Below are positions 14,865 to 28,600 of a stretch of 64,000 nt of DNA, piece after piece. The notes under the pieces were generated by a model. The model had not been told where the DNA came from and searched no databases. It saw only the letters and a list, made by a program, of their open reading frames with translations. Each line of letters starts with the position of its first letter. Within the stretch, counting starts at the first letter, position 1. The position numbers and the translations under genes were made by a program. The DNA is from Rhynochetos jubatus (taxonomy: Eukaryota > Chordata > Aves > Eurypygiformes > Rhynochetidae): assembly GCA_027574665.1 (NCBI GenBank), contig CM050648.1:64869363-64933362 (forward strand). Direction: 5' to 3'.

Positions 14865-15594
14865 GGCCCAAGCACAAGTACAGGCTGGGTGGAGAATGGA
14901 TCGAGAGCAGCCCTGAGGAGAAGAACTTGGGGGTACTGGTGGGTGAAAAGCTGGACATGAGCCAGCAGTGTGCACTGGCAGCCCAGAAAGCCAACCGTAT
15001 CTTGGCCTATATCAGGAGAAACATGGCCAGCAGGTCGAGGGAGGGGATTCTCCTCCTCTGCTCTTGTGAGACCCCACCAGGAGTGCTGTGTCCAGCTGTG
15101 GGGCCACCAACATAATAAGGATATCGACCACTTGGAATGAGTCCAGAGGAGGCCACGAAGATGCTCAGAGGGCTGGAGCCCCTCTGCTATGGGGACAGGC
15201 TGAGAGAGTTGGGCTTGTTCAGCCTGGAGAAGAGAAGGCTCCGGGGAGACCTTATAGCACCTTCCAGTACCTGAAGGGGCCTACAAGGAAGCTGGGGGGG
15301 GGCACTTTTTACAAGGGCCTGTAGTGACAGGACAAGGGGTAACGGGTTTAAATTGAAAGCAGGGAGCTTAGATTAGATACCAGGAAGAAATTCTTCCCGG
15401 AGAGGGTGGTGAGGCACTGGCACAGGTTGCCCAGAGAAGCTGTGGATGCCCCATCCCTAGCAGTGTTCAAGGCCAGGCTGGATGAGGCTTTGAGCAACCT
15501 GGTCGAGTGGAGGGTGTCCCTGCCCATGGCAGGGGGTTGGAACTGGATGATCTTTAAGGTCCCTTCCAACCCAAATCAGTCTGTGATTCTATGA
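14865..15594 (+). mobile_element. CR1 LINE, 5'-truncated, about 0.73 kb of 3' end
   Basis: This is a chicken-repeat-1 (CR1) non-LTR retrotransposon fragment. It contains the well-known 3'-terminal blocks in order: the 'ACAGGCTGGGTGGAGAATGG' stretch, the 'CCCAGAAAGCCAACCGTATC' stretch, 'TTCAGCCTGGAGAAGAGAAGG', 'AGGAAGAAATTCTTCCCGG', 'TTCAAGGCCAGGCTGGATGA' and the terminal 'GTGATTCTATGA'. These encode the C-terminal end of the reverse-transcriptase ORF and the short 3' UTR. The frame is broken by stops and small gaps, so the copy is dead. CR1 homology may begin slightly earlier, around 14811 ('AAGTTTGCAGAT'). A 170-codon open frame at 14603-15115 includes this CR1 remnant and is not a host gene. 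Confidence 0.93.
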
Positions 15595-18500
15595 CCCCCT
15601 GTGCTAGTGTCCTTGCTCTGGCTGCTGCTTCTCAGATACCCATTTGCCCCCTGCTCCAGTAGCAGCCCAGCACCTAGCCTGCATGATGGGAGTCTCTGTG
15701 CCATGTCTTCCTTCCACTTTACCGCTGCATTAGCAATGCTGCAAGTGGAGGAGGCCGCTTCAATAGTGGCTGTAAAAGCTGCTCTTAGAGCCAGTGGTTT
15801 CATCCAGTGTGGTCAGTGGCACACTGGACAACAGCTCAGAAAACACGCTGGGAAGACAAACATAGTGGGATGTATTCATCAGTAAAACTAGCACACTGGC
15901 ATCTGAGAAGCGATTTGGCCCCAGCGGGAGCCTCTGTTTAATGTGCTGTGTCCTTTTTTGGCTGTTAACCCTTTGTCTCAAGAAAGAAAGGTCCAGAGGT
16001 GAGCAGTGAGAAGGCCAAAACATTTAGGAAACTTTTTTCCTTCTGGTTTTCCCCAAATTCAACAGGTAAGTGAGAAGAAAATTGGTCTGGTACAGGTGTG
16101 GGGTAAAGGCATCTGAAGATAGCTATGGCTGCTTTTCATGTTTTGATTTGGATCAAGAGAGTACTTCTGAAGTAAACCTCCTGATTTCCCACCCCTCCCC
16201 CGGGCCCCATGTGCTGGCTGGCACTGCAGAACAGTGTCAGGGTCTGCAAGCAGGGTTCCTCTTCCCTAAAACAAAACCAGAGGCTTCATTCCCAAAGCCC
16301 ACCCAGCTCACCACATGTGCTGGGTGTTTGGTCTGTGGCAGGAGACCTGAAGTAAAAGCCCTGTAAGGTTTTAGTCTGGATGTTGGCACCTTCTATATTG
16401 CTGTCTTACAGATTGCTTCAGGTGGGCCAGAGTACTTGGTCACGCAGAGCTGGCTTTAGTGTGGTGGTATAGCAGGACAGACTGCCTTGGTGGAAGGCTG
16501 GAAATGGTGAATCGCATCCTGCTGTGGCTGCAGACCCTCACGTGGTAGGGGAGATGTGTGGCAGACTTTTATGCTCCCTGCTAGTAGATTTGGGCGTTTT
16601 ATTGTTATTTTTTATAATTGCCTTTCACATTCTCATTGAAAGCTGCCAGGAGCCCTTTTCTCATCATCTTGCTGGCTCTCCGTCTTGGGAGATAATTGAC
16701 TTTTGTTTCACTGTAGAGAACTGCACTAAATGGTCTCTTGAGGTACTGTCTGCATATCACACTCCTGTATGAGTGGCACATGGTAGGAGTTTCCCTTGGC
16801 TGCTGTGTGCTCCTACAGAGCTATGTAGAAAGGCATGTGTACCTTTCACCACAAGCGTGTGCTTTTGGTGCAGTCTTAAGGGTATTTTGCTCAGGTTCAA
16901 ATGGGCAAGAGAAAATCAAACATCAAGTGTGGGAAGAAGAGGCATGCTTTTCTCTAGAACAGGGTAAGAAAGGGTAGCATGAGAAAGATAGGGCCCACCA
17001 GAAGTGAAGTACTAGCTTTCCTTATGGGCATTGCTTATTTTATGTAGGCAAGGTGCAGGGGGAATTGGTGCCGTGTGTGCTACAACTTGCCTGCAGCCAG
17101 TTTCTGGCTCAGCAGATTTCTTACCTGCATGTGAGCAGGTGGAGCAAAAAACAGCTCAGCTTCTCTGTTGTCTCTGAAATCCCACTGTTAGTTTTTGTTC
17201 CCAAATAACATAGTTTAGATATATGCTAGAGATCCCACGGTGCAGTCTGCTGTCTTAGAGATGGATCTCCTCACCCTTTGCCCTTCCTGTGTCTGGATGA
17301 CTTTGTTTTCAAACATGCTTGATCTAAAGAGGTGTGTTATTCTGACCCTCTGAAGTCCAAGGCTATGGTTTACCTCATGTAGCAAATGACTGGCAGGTTG
17401 GAAAATGCAAGTAAACTTGTGCAATGCTCTTGTCCTTGGATTATGATCTCACCACTGCAATTCCCAACACCATCTGTGTATCTACTTGCTTACTGTTAAA
17501 CTGAAACCCCGGAGCTGCAAATCTGTGTTTTTTAGGAGAACGGAAGAAAGAAGAGCCCTCTCCCCCCTACAGTTGAAACTCAGAGGTGGGAGAAGAGGAA
17601 GCATTATCGGTTCATGTGAACAGTCAATAAATAAAACCTAATCTGAATTAAGGATGCTGTGTCCTAAATGGGGCATGCCTCACATAAGCTCATCATGGTG
17701 TGTGTTTGGCTCTGCCCAGCTGGGGAAGCAATTCTGACCATTAACCAGCCATTAATTGTTCTGTGTCTGTGTGGTTGGGATGTGCTCCTGACACAGGAGA
17801 GAGCCATCTTGCATTGAAGCTCCGAGGCAGACGTGTGTCAGCGTTTCCCACACCCTCCAGGGGTGTTGGTGGTGTGATGCAGTTGCACAGCTCAGCGTCT
17901 CGGTCTTTCGCAGGGCTCTCTGTTACCGGGTTTGTAGCTTGTGCTCTTTGTCTTGGCTTTTCTTGGGGAGCTTGCTGCTTGCAGCGGTGGTTGGCCATGC
18001 TCTGCTCTGTTCAGGTACATCAGATGTTGGCTATGAAGTAGCTGAGTGGGAGAAAAGCCACCGTCTTTGGTGGCTAGACTGGTTTTTGCACTGATGATGA
18101 CTTCATCTTTTGACTATGCAATGTGTCTGAGACTAGGTCTGCTGGAGACACACCTGAGCAACTTCAGTTGTGGAGATTATTACAGAAAAATGCTCCCCCT
18201 CTAGTTATAATAAAACTGCTGCCATCCATTTCCTGAGTCTCAGCGTAAAGGTAGTCTCTGAGTGAACTTTTTAAATTTTTTCCCTTGTTATTTGACCAGC
18301 ACTCAATGCCAGCATTGCTGGATCAAGTTAAGCTCAGAAGACCTAGTTTTGCTGCCTTTATTTGAGGGAAGGAAATCATATGCTACTCTGTCCTAGAAAA
18401 GGAAATCCTCCCTGGATCAAGGCATAAAAACTCGATTCCATTTAAACATGGCATGTTATAGCAGGAAAGAGCTGGAGTGCCTTGAACCTGCTTGGGTTTA

Positions 18501-21500
18501 GACTTTTTGTTGTCCAGCCCAGTTTCTGTTGACTTCTTAAAATGCTCTGTGCTGGAGTTCACTTACGTTGGAAGCTGCCGTTCGCCTCCTGATCTTCGTG
18601 TCTGAGTTGGTGGGTGTAAGGAATTCACAGCACACTTGGCTGCTTAGTCTCTTCTACATAGCGAGCAGAAGAGACCTAAACAACATTGAATTCATCCTAA
18701 GCCTGGAGATTCATAGAATCAGGCATTAAGGTTGCTTTGCTTTACAACCCTGTGACCACCTGCACTGGGCTGTACCTAATTTATAGCCTATGCTGCTGCC
18801 CCCACTTTTAGAGAAGCGTTTCTTGGCTGTCACCTTCATCTCGGGGCCTGTGGGATCCAGCATCAAACACCGTTTGTGTTCATTTATGGGGATAGGATGG
18901 AAAGGTGTGGAGCTCATCCTGCTTAACAGCATCTTGTTCTGCTCCTGAGCCAGATGCTTTTGCATGTGGCCTTGGGTGCAAAATCGTGTTTCAGCAGGTT
19001 GAATGGGAGGATTAGTAAAAACCAGCTGTTGGCAGGAAGGCATCGTACTGTCAGTGTCATGGCGTGAAATCGATTGGATAAGTACAGCTCTTCAGCTCTT
19101 GCATCTTACAGGGGAACTTTTTTTAACTGTGTTAATCACTGTGGGAAATCTGGAATCAAATAAACTTTTTTTTTTCCCCTAAACTGAGGCCAAAAACTTG
19201 GCGATTCTTGGTTTTGCTTTTAATGACTGCTCTATGGGATAAATAAGGACCCTGCCTTTAAAAACCAGTGGGCTTTCTGTCCTGGCGTGTCTCAGCTGGG
19301 GCTGCCCAAAATTTCCTGGCTGAAAATATGAAATAAAGTGGCAATCTTGCTGCAGAAAAATCAAGCAGCCCAAGGACAGCAAGATTTTCAGTAATCTCAG
19401 ATGTCCCCAGGGAACTGCTTACGGTTAGAAAACTCATCTTCCTTGTTGGCTCACTTGGTAGACGCCAGTTTTCACTGTGAGGGTTGTGGGGTGGCTGCTG
19501 GCACATGCGAGTTCTGCATTTCTCATGCCTGATAAAATCATACAGCAACGTGTTGCAGAACTCTTGACCTTAGCTAGCAGGCAGCATGACTGCGATTCAT
19601 ACAGCACTGGCAAGTTTTCTCAAGATAAGAGATTAAAGGACTTTTAAGATGGTTCTTCAGATGCTGTTTCACTAGAATCGGTAATGGTTGGTAGTTCTGG
19701 TGCTTTCAGACTATCCATCTGGCAGCATGCTTTCCAGGGTAACTTGTCTGTGTATGCTCTGTAAGCCAAGTTTTATATTCTCCACAGGAGTCAAACGAGC
19801 TCAAATAGGCTGATACCAAGATAGGACTACGGCAGAGGCAGTGATTAAGGTGGAAAAGCAATGGGTCGTTAATGTGTGGGCTCTTTTTAAAAGAGCATAT
19901 TGTTTTTCAAAGTTCTTCCATTGTGCACCTCGGGTGTTTATCTTGGTTGGCAGTCACTGATGATTTTCTCCTTAGATAAGTGACCAGTAGCTGAGCTGTC
20001 GGGCAAATGATTTCGTGCCTGCGCAGCCTGGGCTGGGCACCTAAAAGAGAACCGAAAATACAAACCTAGGGCCGCGTATTGTGCAGCTCCTGCATTTCAT
20101 AACTGCTGTAAAACAGTCACAGTGGGGCTTTTCCTTTCCAAAATGTCAAGACAATAGAAACGTTTCTTCTAAAGAAAGAACAAATGGAGGAGGAAGGATC
20201 TAATTGGCCTTTAAAAACAAAATCCCTATCTTGCTGTGCTGCTTCTGGTCTAAAATTAAAATGTTAGATTAATCTTTGAAGCAATACAAGAATCTCCAAG
20301 TGGTTTTCCTCTCTCCACCCAGCACGTGCCTGGGTTTCCCACTCTCTTTCAGAGTGAACCTCTCCTAGGGATGAGCTGAATTTTGTTGTTGCCAGGAGCA
20401 ATTAGATGGATTCGAAATTGGGGAGGTGAGGGGAGCAGCACACTCATCTTCCTTCTCCTCCTCCTCCAAAACAAATAAGGGTTGGATTTTTATTAAAACC
20501 ATGACAAAGTTATGTTTCTTAAATGAAAACACACGCTTTATTGACTTTTTAAATCAGGTCTAGCCCTTCCAGTCATGTTCTGTTATTAAGCGTGCCCTTC
20601 TCCCGGTCTCTCTGAAATCACTTGCAAGCGGAGTTTAATAAAGAGTATGTTTTTGTGTTTTTATAGTAAAGAGGGAGGAGATCAGGCTCTAGTTGCTCTG
20701 CTAATGAGACTCTTCGAGGAAATCTATCCCCGGTGTTCACCTCTGTTTCAATTACTTCTCCGGCAGCTCACCATCCCTTGTGCTTAGCAGAAGGGCAGCT
20801 GCTTTGCCAGCAGGCAAGGGATGAGATGCTGAAGCTGTTGTGATGTTTGTGTTGCTGCTTTTGGGAATAGCGCTCCTTCCTCCCCTGACGTCCCTCCGCC
20901 TTCCTTCGGCAGCTGCCTCTGCTGAACTAGGAAAGCAACTTTCCCTTGTCCCACTCTGTATGAGGAGGGGAGAACTCTGTGTGTTTTCATCTTATTTCTC
21001 GCTTCACTGAAAATGCCTTTGCTGTGGAGTAGAAACGAACAGGTTTTGGTGCTAGAAACATCCAAAATGAATAGTTTCCTTTCCTTGCCGTAGGACCTGG
21101 TTAAATCCTCTGCGTGCCCTTGGAAAGCTGTGCGCTGGAACCTCGCTCCCTTGCAGGTCTGACTTAAAGCAGCAGGCGTTAACCACCGGTTTCCCTCCGA
21201 CGCTAATGCCACTTTTGCTGGTTTTGGCTACTGCTTCTGCTTCCCAGCGGCACTACGTAGGTCTCCCCAGCACGTTCAGCCAAGCTGTGACTTCCACACG
21301 CGCGTAGGTGGCCATGCAGTGGGTTTCTCAAGCTGTTTTGATTTCTTCACAAAGGTGTCTGTGCTGGCAAGGTGCAAGCTGGCCGTTGCAGCAGTCTCAA
21401 AGGACCACTATGGTATGGGACAGCCGGCTGGTTGTCCCCTCGTGCCTGTGCAGCAAGGGAATCTTGAGAGGGACTAGAAAGGCTGCGGTTGTTGCAGTCT

Positions 21501-24500
21501 GGAGGAGGCCAGTGGGAGACATCATGTAATAATGTCTTCTCCCTGCTACCCGCAGCAGAAGCAGCAGTGGGCCCTGCTGATGCGAGGCTGCTGTGGCTTG
21601 GGGTTTTTTTCTTGTTATCTTCTCATGCCTGGAGTCTCAGCAGGCCATCCTTGCTGGGGATCCACAGGAAAGTGAGTGGCAGGAGGTGTCTTGCCACCTT
21701 ATGGAAGTGTGTCTGTTGTGTGAGCTCTACCCTTTCAGCAGGTGCTTATACAACGGACCTCACACCCGGGCTGTGGGGGGGCAGACTGGGTGAGGGGTGG
21801 TAATGCTGGTTTGACATACTGGAAAATGCTCAAGTCATTTGTTGGAGTCTTTCATGATCAGGTCTGGGGTGCTAAGGAATATCAGGGGGACCACGGGGAG
21901 AGAAACAGATGCCAGAGCCTGGATTTTTCTCTCTTTTCCACCCACACCCCTGGCCAAGAAAATGGCAACATAAGCAAATGCAGTAAACAAAGGACTTAAT
22001 TATCTTATGGTAAAAGTGAAAGTGAAGGGTGAAGTTTTAAATATAACCAGAAAACGTGAATGTTTTCTCAATAAGTTTCTGGTAAAAGTCAGAACTGTGC
22101 TTTACTTGCCTTTGCCCTCTACTCACATTTTCAAGCCCCATCTTGTCAAAACAAACATGCCCGTTCTTATTCTGTTCCTCTAAACTCCTGACTTCATAGT
22201 AGCTGAAATAATGGAACCGCCACTCTGAAATGTATCTCCTTGCAGTTCAGGCCCTTGCAGGCAGATGCCTTGAAGCCATCCAGAGACTGAAAGATCTGGG
22301 AGCTCGTTAGTTAGATGGCAAAGACTTGGCTGTACCAGTCCAAAGGGTACACCAGCTCCTGGTGAGAGAGTCATGTAAAGAGGAGTTGTACAGATGTCCA
22401 TATATGAAGCACTGATGATTGAGATGAAGAAGCTGAAGACTTGTTTGGGCATGAGAATAAATGCCAGTGAACTGACCAGAAATACATCTGTGTTTCAGCT
22501 CAAATGGTCTCTAGTAAGCGCAGCATCCTTGCTTTCAGTGAGCCTCCCAGGACACAAAGTGGAAAAAGGTGCCTATCTAACTGGCTACAGGAGGCCACCT
22601 ATGATACTGGGTGTGGTACTGGGGGATTGGACACATGTATTCAGTGACATTCCTTCCAAACCTGAAAGTTTAGGAATACCTTACTCAGCCCTTCTAGTGC
22701 CAATGTTTGAGTTGAGGAGGAGCTGTATGAGAGAAGCTTGTTCTGCTATTTGGTGTGCTGTGCTTGTCTGGAGGGTCGTTAGGGAAATATATACGCACAC
22801 ATGAATAAACTATAACAAGCACTGCATCAGGTTAGAGTCTTGTCTACTACTTTTACTACAGTACTGAATACTGACGTACAGCTCTAGCTACATCTTTACA
22901 GACATGTTCTTCTGGGCCATAGTGTTGGAGTTACAACACATGGGAAATCCTACCCTGGTGGGGATAGAGCAGTTTTGCCAGAAATAATAGTTGGGAGTGT
23001 GTACTCACGAAGTAAGGTGGCTGAGCTTGGGCAGACATGTACAGGAGGAGGTGGGTCAGTGTGGTGGTGCTGACTCAGGAAAGGCTTGTTGGGAATCTTA
23101 AGTCATGACTATATTTATCATGTGACAAAGCTTTCTAAATTGAATGACTTTTACAGTGACTGCTTTTAGCCCCTGGCTACGGGGACAATGGGAGAGGAGT
23201 GAAATGGCTGATTAATGCTAATCAACCAGCTGTTAATGAAGTATATGCTCAGTTCTTCAAATTATGCAGAAGAATTTTTAAGTGGGTTGAATCCAGTATC
23301 CAAACTTGAATGGGCATGTTTTGAGGCTAAGTGTTGGGTACAGTTGTACTGGAATACCTTATAGCAAAGGTAGGTAGGTAGGGTGGAAGATCTTTTGTCT
23401 TAATTACCTAAACAAGCTTAGGCTGGAATATGTTTTCGCAAGGCGGTGTCGTTTTTTTGCAGGATTAAGTCTGTAACCTTAGTTAGGTGTTAGCTGGCTT
23501 GCTTTTTTCCCTAGGAAGTAAGTTGATCACCTTTTCTGGATTGCTGGAGTTGTGGACAAAGTGGTGTCAAATGTGCACAGTACACTAATGGTGAAGTTCA
23601 GCATGTAATTTTCATTCTCGTGTTCCACAGAATGGCTCTGTGAATTACTCTCTTTTGACTGAGTTGCATGACTTGTAAGCCACTTGAAGACGGGGTGAGT
23701 CATTCCTTCAGCAGCTGCTTGTTTCATAGGTTGCAGTTTAGCAGTTGCTGCTCCTGAAGAAGGAAGGATGTTTTGGGAGGGTCTCATGTAAGTGGGAGTA
23801 TGAAGGGAGTCAGCAACATGGCACTGGTTATTCAAAGGAAAGGGTGATAAGAATAATTCCAGGCAGCATGGGAATTTTGTATGTCTTGGCTTTTCCCAAA
23901 CATAGCATTCACACCTCTTCCTATGCTGTCCCCTCTGCCTATATCTGCTCTCCTCTTCCTGTCTGTCGAGACCCTGTTAGTCATCCGCGATTCCTGTCTT
24001 TTAAATCACTTTCTGCAGGAGTTAGTGAAGCGCGCGCACTTGAGTGATTGATAAGCCTTTAGTTGTAGAACTGCTTTTCCTTCCACTGCTCCTAAGAGAC
24101 TGCAGTGTGGTTTTGGGCCAGCCCTGTTCTTGTTCAGACATCTCTTAACACGTCTGTCAGGTGTGCTTTCTTTCCTCTCCCTCCCTCCTGTTTTTCTTGA
24201 TAGGTGCATGAGATCATCTTTTACCACCACCCCCACCACCCTTAGCCCTCCTCCCAACACCTAACATCACTGTGCAGGCTTAGAGTTTTCCCTGTGGTCT
24301 CATCTTTGCAGGGAGCAGGACTTGTCTGCTGGGCACAGCTGCTGGCCCAACCTCCTGTCTCCTGCCTTCAGCAGCGTTTTTATGCTCCACTGTAGAAGTG
24401 GAGCAGGACAACTCCAGTGACTCAGTGGCTGAGAGAAGTACGGGGAATAGGCATGAAACAGCTTTAGGGTAGGGTCGAAGATTATTTTGCATAATGTGTT

Positions 24501-24962
24501 GCTGGGTTGGAGATGCTGTGTCTTTTCCTGGTTTTAAGCAATGCTCCTGTCTTTCAGCAGCACAGAAGCGGGATGGTGTACCTCCTGCCTACTTGTAAGT
24601 TATGCTTGGTCTTCATAGAGGAGTCATGCAGCCATGATGTGATGGATCTGTCCCTGTAGACTAAAGAGCTTACAGAGTGCTGTTCCTTGAACACCTATGC
24701 AGATTCTGAGCCGTGCAGTCCGCCTGTCTGCATGTGGCTGGGAGTAAGTGTTCATTGTGGGGACTGATGCCTAGCTGGTGCTGGGGATTGTTCAGAGGAG
24801 ACGTCTCAGCACTTGGTTCTGCAAAGGGTAAAAGGGGTAAAAACACTGTAAGGTTGCAAGGGGTGGCTGGTGCCAAATTCTGAATGGTGAGGTGGGTGCT
24901 ACCTTTGAAGGCTTCCAGATCCGCCAGAAGCAGGAGCATTGTTCCTTGGCATTGTTCTGGCT
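15595..24962 (+). other. PARD6G: Non-coding stretch, probable PARD6G intron
   Basis: No exon or clear mobile element is visible. Open frames of 136-142 codons (20784-21212 minus, 22394-22804 plus) show no family I recognise and lack splice context. Positions 20200-20790 are rich in AT homeodomain-like motifs and look less repetitive than the surroundings, which might mark a conserved non-coding element, but that cannot be judged from one sequence. A possible decayed CR1 end near 18713 is too short to call. Confidence 0.45.
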
Positions 24963-25095
24963 GTCTTCAAGGCCAGGCTGGATGAGGCTTTGAGCAGCCT
25001 GGTCTAGTGCAGGGTGACCCTGCCCATGGCAGGGGGGTTGGAACTAGATGGTCTTTAAGGTCCCTTCCAACCCAAACCATTCTGTGATTCTATGA
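24963..25095 (+). mobile_element. CR1 LINE 3'-end fragment
   Basis: About 130 bp match the last part of CR1 in plus orientation: 'TTCAAGGCCAGGCTGGATGA', then 'TTTGAGCAGCCTGGTCTAGTG', 'CCCATGGCAGGGGGGTTGGAA', 'GGTCTTTAAGGTCCCTTCC' and the terminal 'GTGATTCTATGAT'. It is a typical severely 5'-truncated insertion. Its similarity to the copies ending at 15594 and 52814 suggests related subfamilies. Confidence 0.95.
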
Positions 25096-25655
25096 TTGTG
25101 GTGCCCTGAGGTACTTAGCTGAAAGGTGAGAATAAGGGTATCTTGAGCAGGAAGCCTTTTTGGGCCATCCTTGTTACCCCATGGAGTGGGGAAGCTTGAA
25201 ACAACTGCTGCTTGGAACAAACTGTCTCTACTGTTTAGGAAGCTGATGACTTCTGTGAGGGAGAAGGGATTGTAAAGTCCAGTGAGCTTCATGACATTGT
25301 GGAGTTCCACCAAGTAATGTGAATTAATGGGCCCAAGCTGGCCGTAACAAGTTGAATTTCGTGATGAATCCAAGCAGTGTATTTCAAACCTGGCTTAGTG
25401 ACAGTCCTGCAGCTCCCTAGATGCATGCTGAGAGACAAAACAGGAAGAGGATCACAAAAGGCTAGGCCTGGACATGTAAGACTTGGCCAAAACCAAAAGT
25501 CAGGATTCACTGTTTTGGTAGAAAATACTATCTATCTCTTTCAAATTTATCTGGTTTTTTCTGCCACTTGACAGCACGTCAGATTGAAGCTTAAACCGTG
25601 AAGCTCATGAAGCAATATGAGCTGCAGCTCCACTGACTGCAGTGGAGTGACAATG

Positions 25656-25689
25656 AGAGATACATATATATATAGAGAGAGATATATAT
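25656..25689. repeat. AT/GA compound simple repeat
   Basis: A short compound microsatellite with alternating GA and TA dinucleotides (GAGAGATACATATATATATAG followed by AGAGAGATATATATG). It lies in the long intron and is likely length-polymorphic. Confidence 0.8.
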
Positions 25690-28600
25690 GACAGCTGATG
25701 ATGTGCCCACGTAAGTCTAGTCACAGCAGATGGATGCCTCACAAACTCGAGTGTTATTAATGTATTATTTGAAGATAAAAGCTAAAGCCTTCTTTTTCTA
25801 GGGGAGAAAACAAAAGATTTTGGTGTCAGGTTGGAACAGGTTTTTCTGACTAAACCTCCTCTTTCTGGAAAGAGGGGAGGTTATGAATAAATTAGCAATT
25901 TGTGTCTAGATGGTATGAGTTGTGAACTTTTTCTTCATCTGCTTTCTGGAATCTTCATTAAGGAAAGCATAGCTCAGACTGAAGGAACTTACTTAGGTCT
26001 ACTTACAGAGGTCCTTTAAGTCTTTAGCAATGGTTGTGGTTCATCCCTCTCTTAAATAATGAACTTCAACTTTATTTCAGTGCTGGCCACAGTGCTTTTG
26101 ATCTGAATTCAGCCTGACACTCTTGTTTACTTACCTTCTTCCTCTATGTCCAGCCTTCTACGTCTATACAGACTTTGACTCTTCTAAATACTCTTAGTGC
26201 TTCTCTTTGGTATTCAATGTGCCTCGTAATCTAGTCTTCACCTCAGCACGAACCCTTTTTTCCCCTTCCTTCCTCCTCCTCTCCTGCTCATTTTGATTCT
26301 TTCTTTTTCTCCCCTTTGTACTGCTTTAAATATCTCTGTGACTGAGTGTCCATGACAGCCTTTGGCTCTCTGTGTGTACACTGGACTAGTGCCTTGTACG
26401 CCTCTGCTGTGAAATCCAGATTCTTTGAGTGGATATCTATAAGCTTGACAGTCTGAAGAACAAGTTGTTCTTGCTTCTGTTTTTCTGGAAGGCTTTTCTT
26501 TCATTGAAGTAGCCACTGTTTTAGTGAGGTCAGCAGATGCCCAGATGTTTTCTGTTCCCTCCACAGTAGCACTTAACATCCTTAATCTTAACTTTCATCT
26601 GCTGGCACATCACCATGGCTCTGCTGGCCTCCATCAGTGACGCTGTCCATAACATAAGCAGCGCTTTAAGCTCCTGTCAGAACCTCCAAGGACAAACAAC
26701 CTTGTCTTTTATCTGCTTTTACTCCAGATCTCACTCGATGTCAGATGCAACCCTTTTTCTTTCTTTAGAAGATGTCACTTCAAAACATGAGCAGATTGTC
26801 ATTGAGCTGTGGTGCTGTCCCCTCTCCAAGTCCCTCTGCTCGTACTGAGGTCACTTGCTGTCAGTTCTCTGCAGAGTGGCCTGAGAAGGTCTCCCACATT
26901 TAGAACAGGAGCTGGGTTATAGCTGTATGTTTGGGTACTTGGGAGTTACATCCCTAGACAGACTTCCCTTTCACGCTAGAAGGCTGTGAGCAGCCATACG
27001 GACAGCAGTCATCCTTTCGGAGCAAGGAGCTGGCCAGTAGCAGTAGGAGCAGTGGATGTCACAGGTGGCGTTCTTACTTTAAAGGCTTTTTTCTATGCAG
27101 ATATATTCACTCTGAGTTTACCGTCCCTCTGATGTTAGCCACATGGCCTAGCTTCAGGGAGTGCTCTGCAGAGCTTTTCGTTATCTGTGCCCCAGCATGT
27201 GTGTGTACACGTACGTTTCTTTTCCCGGGAGGAGCTTGATGAGGGCAGAGGTTTGTCACTGTCCTTTTGATCAGGGGCTCCTCAAGGATTGGTAGAGAAG
27301 TTACAAAGATCTATTCTGAAGCCAGGACAGATGGACTGCCAATTACTAGCGCACTATCATTGGGATTTTTGTTAATGATCCTTCAAGTGTTTCTCCTTAA
27401 GTTCCTTATCTCCAAAGCAGAAGCCATGACTTTATTTCCTGCCTGCTTTCCTGAGTAGCTCCTTTAGTGGTGGTGTCTGTATAGTCAGGCGATAACATAC
27501 ATAACATTGCTGATTAGTGTAAAGGCATGCAGAAATAGTTGATACAGAGCTACCATGCATGTTTGACTTTATTTAACAGGCCTCTCTTGACCTGAAAAAA
27601 AGTCCTTTCCAAAGCAAAGTCTGAAAAATCAGACTTGGAGCAGGCTGTGCTCAGGCTTTTGAGCTCAGACAACATATAAAACATTTACTTCTAGGAACCA
27701 ATGTTTTCAACCTGTTGGTTGAAACTTGTTGGTCCTGAATTGGTAGCCGCCTGCTGTAAACTTGCACGTAAACTGAATGAAATAATCCTGTACTCTTGGA
27801 ATAATTATCTGAGGGGTTTTTTTGTTTGTTTTGTTATCCCAGGAACTTCTTAGGAAGGGGACAGGAGGACAATGAAGTGGGGACTTCATAATTATGGTAG
27901 TAGTTTTGAGAGAGGGCTGGCTGAATTGACTTGACATGGAAACTTCTTGTTTAGCTAGGAGAACAGGAGAGAAGAACCAGTTAGGGCATTTGATATCCCG
28001 CAGTCAAGAAAAGGTTAAGGTGAAAATTGTTTTGTTAATATTGGTCTGTGGAACTGCTGGCAGCATTACTGTTATTTCATTAACCTGATGAATCCCAAAC
28101 GCCTAGACTCGCACAGGGAAAGGCTAAAAGCCATAGGCAGTGACCTGCAGGAACTAGCAGTGACTCCCTCCTGGTTGCTCAGAGGCTGTCAAGGAGGAAG
28201 CGCTTTTACCTGGCCACAAAAACCACCGTCCTAACTCGAGAAAAATGCAGCAGTGGGTTTGGCTCGCTGCAGCAATCCTGAGACGAAGTGGTGGTGGAAA
28301 CGGAGTAAGGCTGTCACAGCAAAAGTCTCTCTGCGACCAGGGTGGAATGTAAAGCCGAGGTGGGCCTTCCCTTCTCATAGGTAGCCTTTTCTCAGGCAGA
28401 ATCATCAATAGAGTTCAGTCGAGGCAAAGCTGGTGTTTGAATGAAATCCAGGTCTAACTCCCTAGGCCTGTTCTGCCTACATTTGGAAACTATGAAATGT
28501 TTGATACAGTGTGGCTGTCTTCCAGACAGCAGTGGGCCAAAGCAAATGAAAAGGTGTGATTGAAAATTGTGAAATGCAAGTTCATATGTATGTATGAACA

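Noticed and set aside
14603-15115. 170-codon plus-strand open frame as a host gene
   Set aside because: Its second half is CR1 reverse-transcriptase sequence, and the first half has no recognisable domain.
18713-18740. Possible CR1 reverse 3' end ('TTCATAGAATCAGGCATTAA')
   Set aside because: Only the terminal motif resembles CR1; the following sequence does not match, so it is too short to call.
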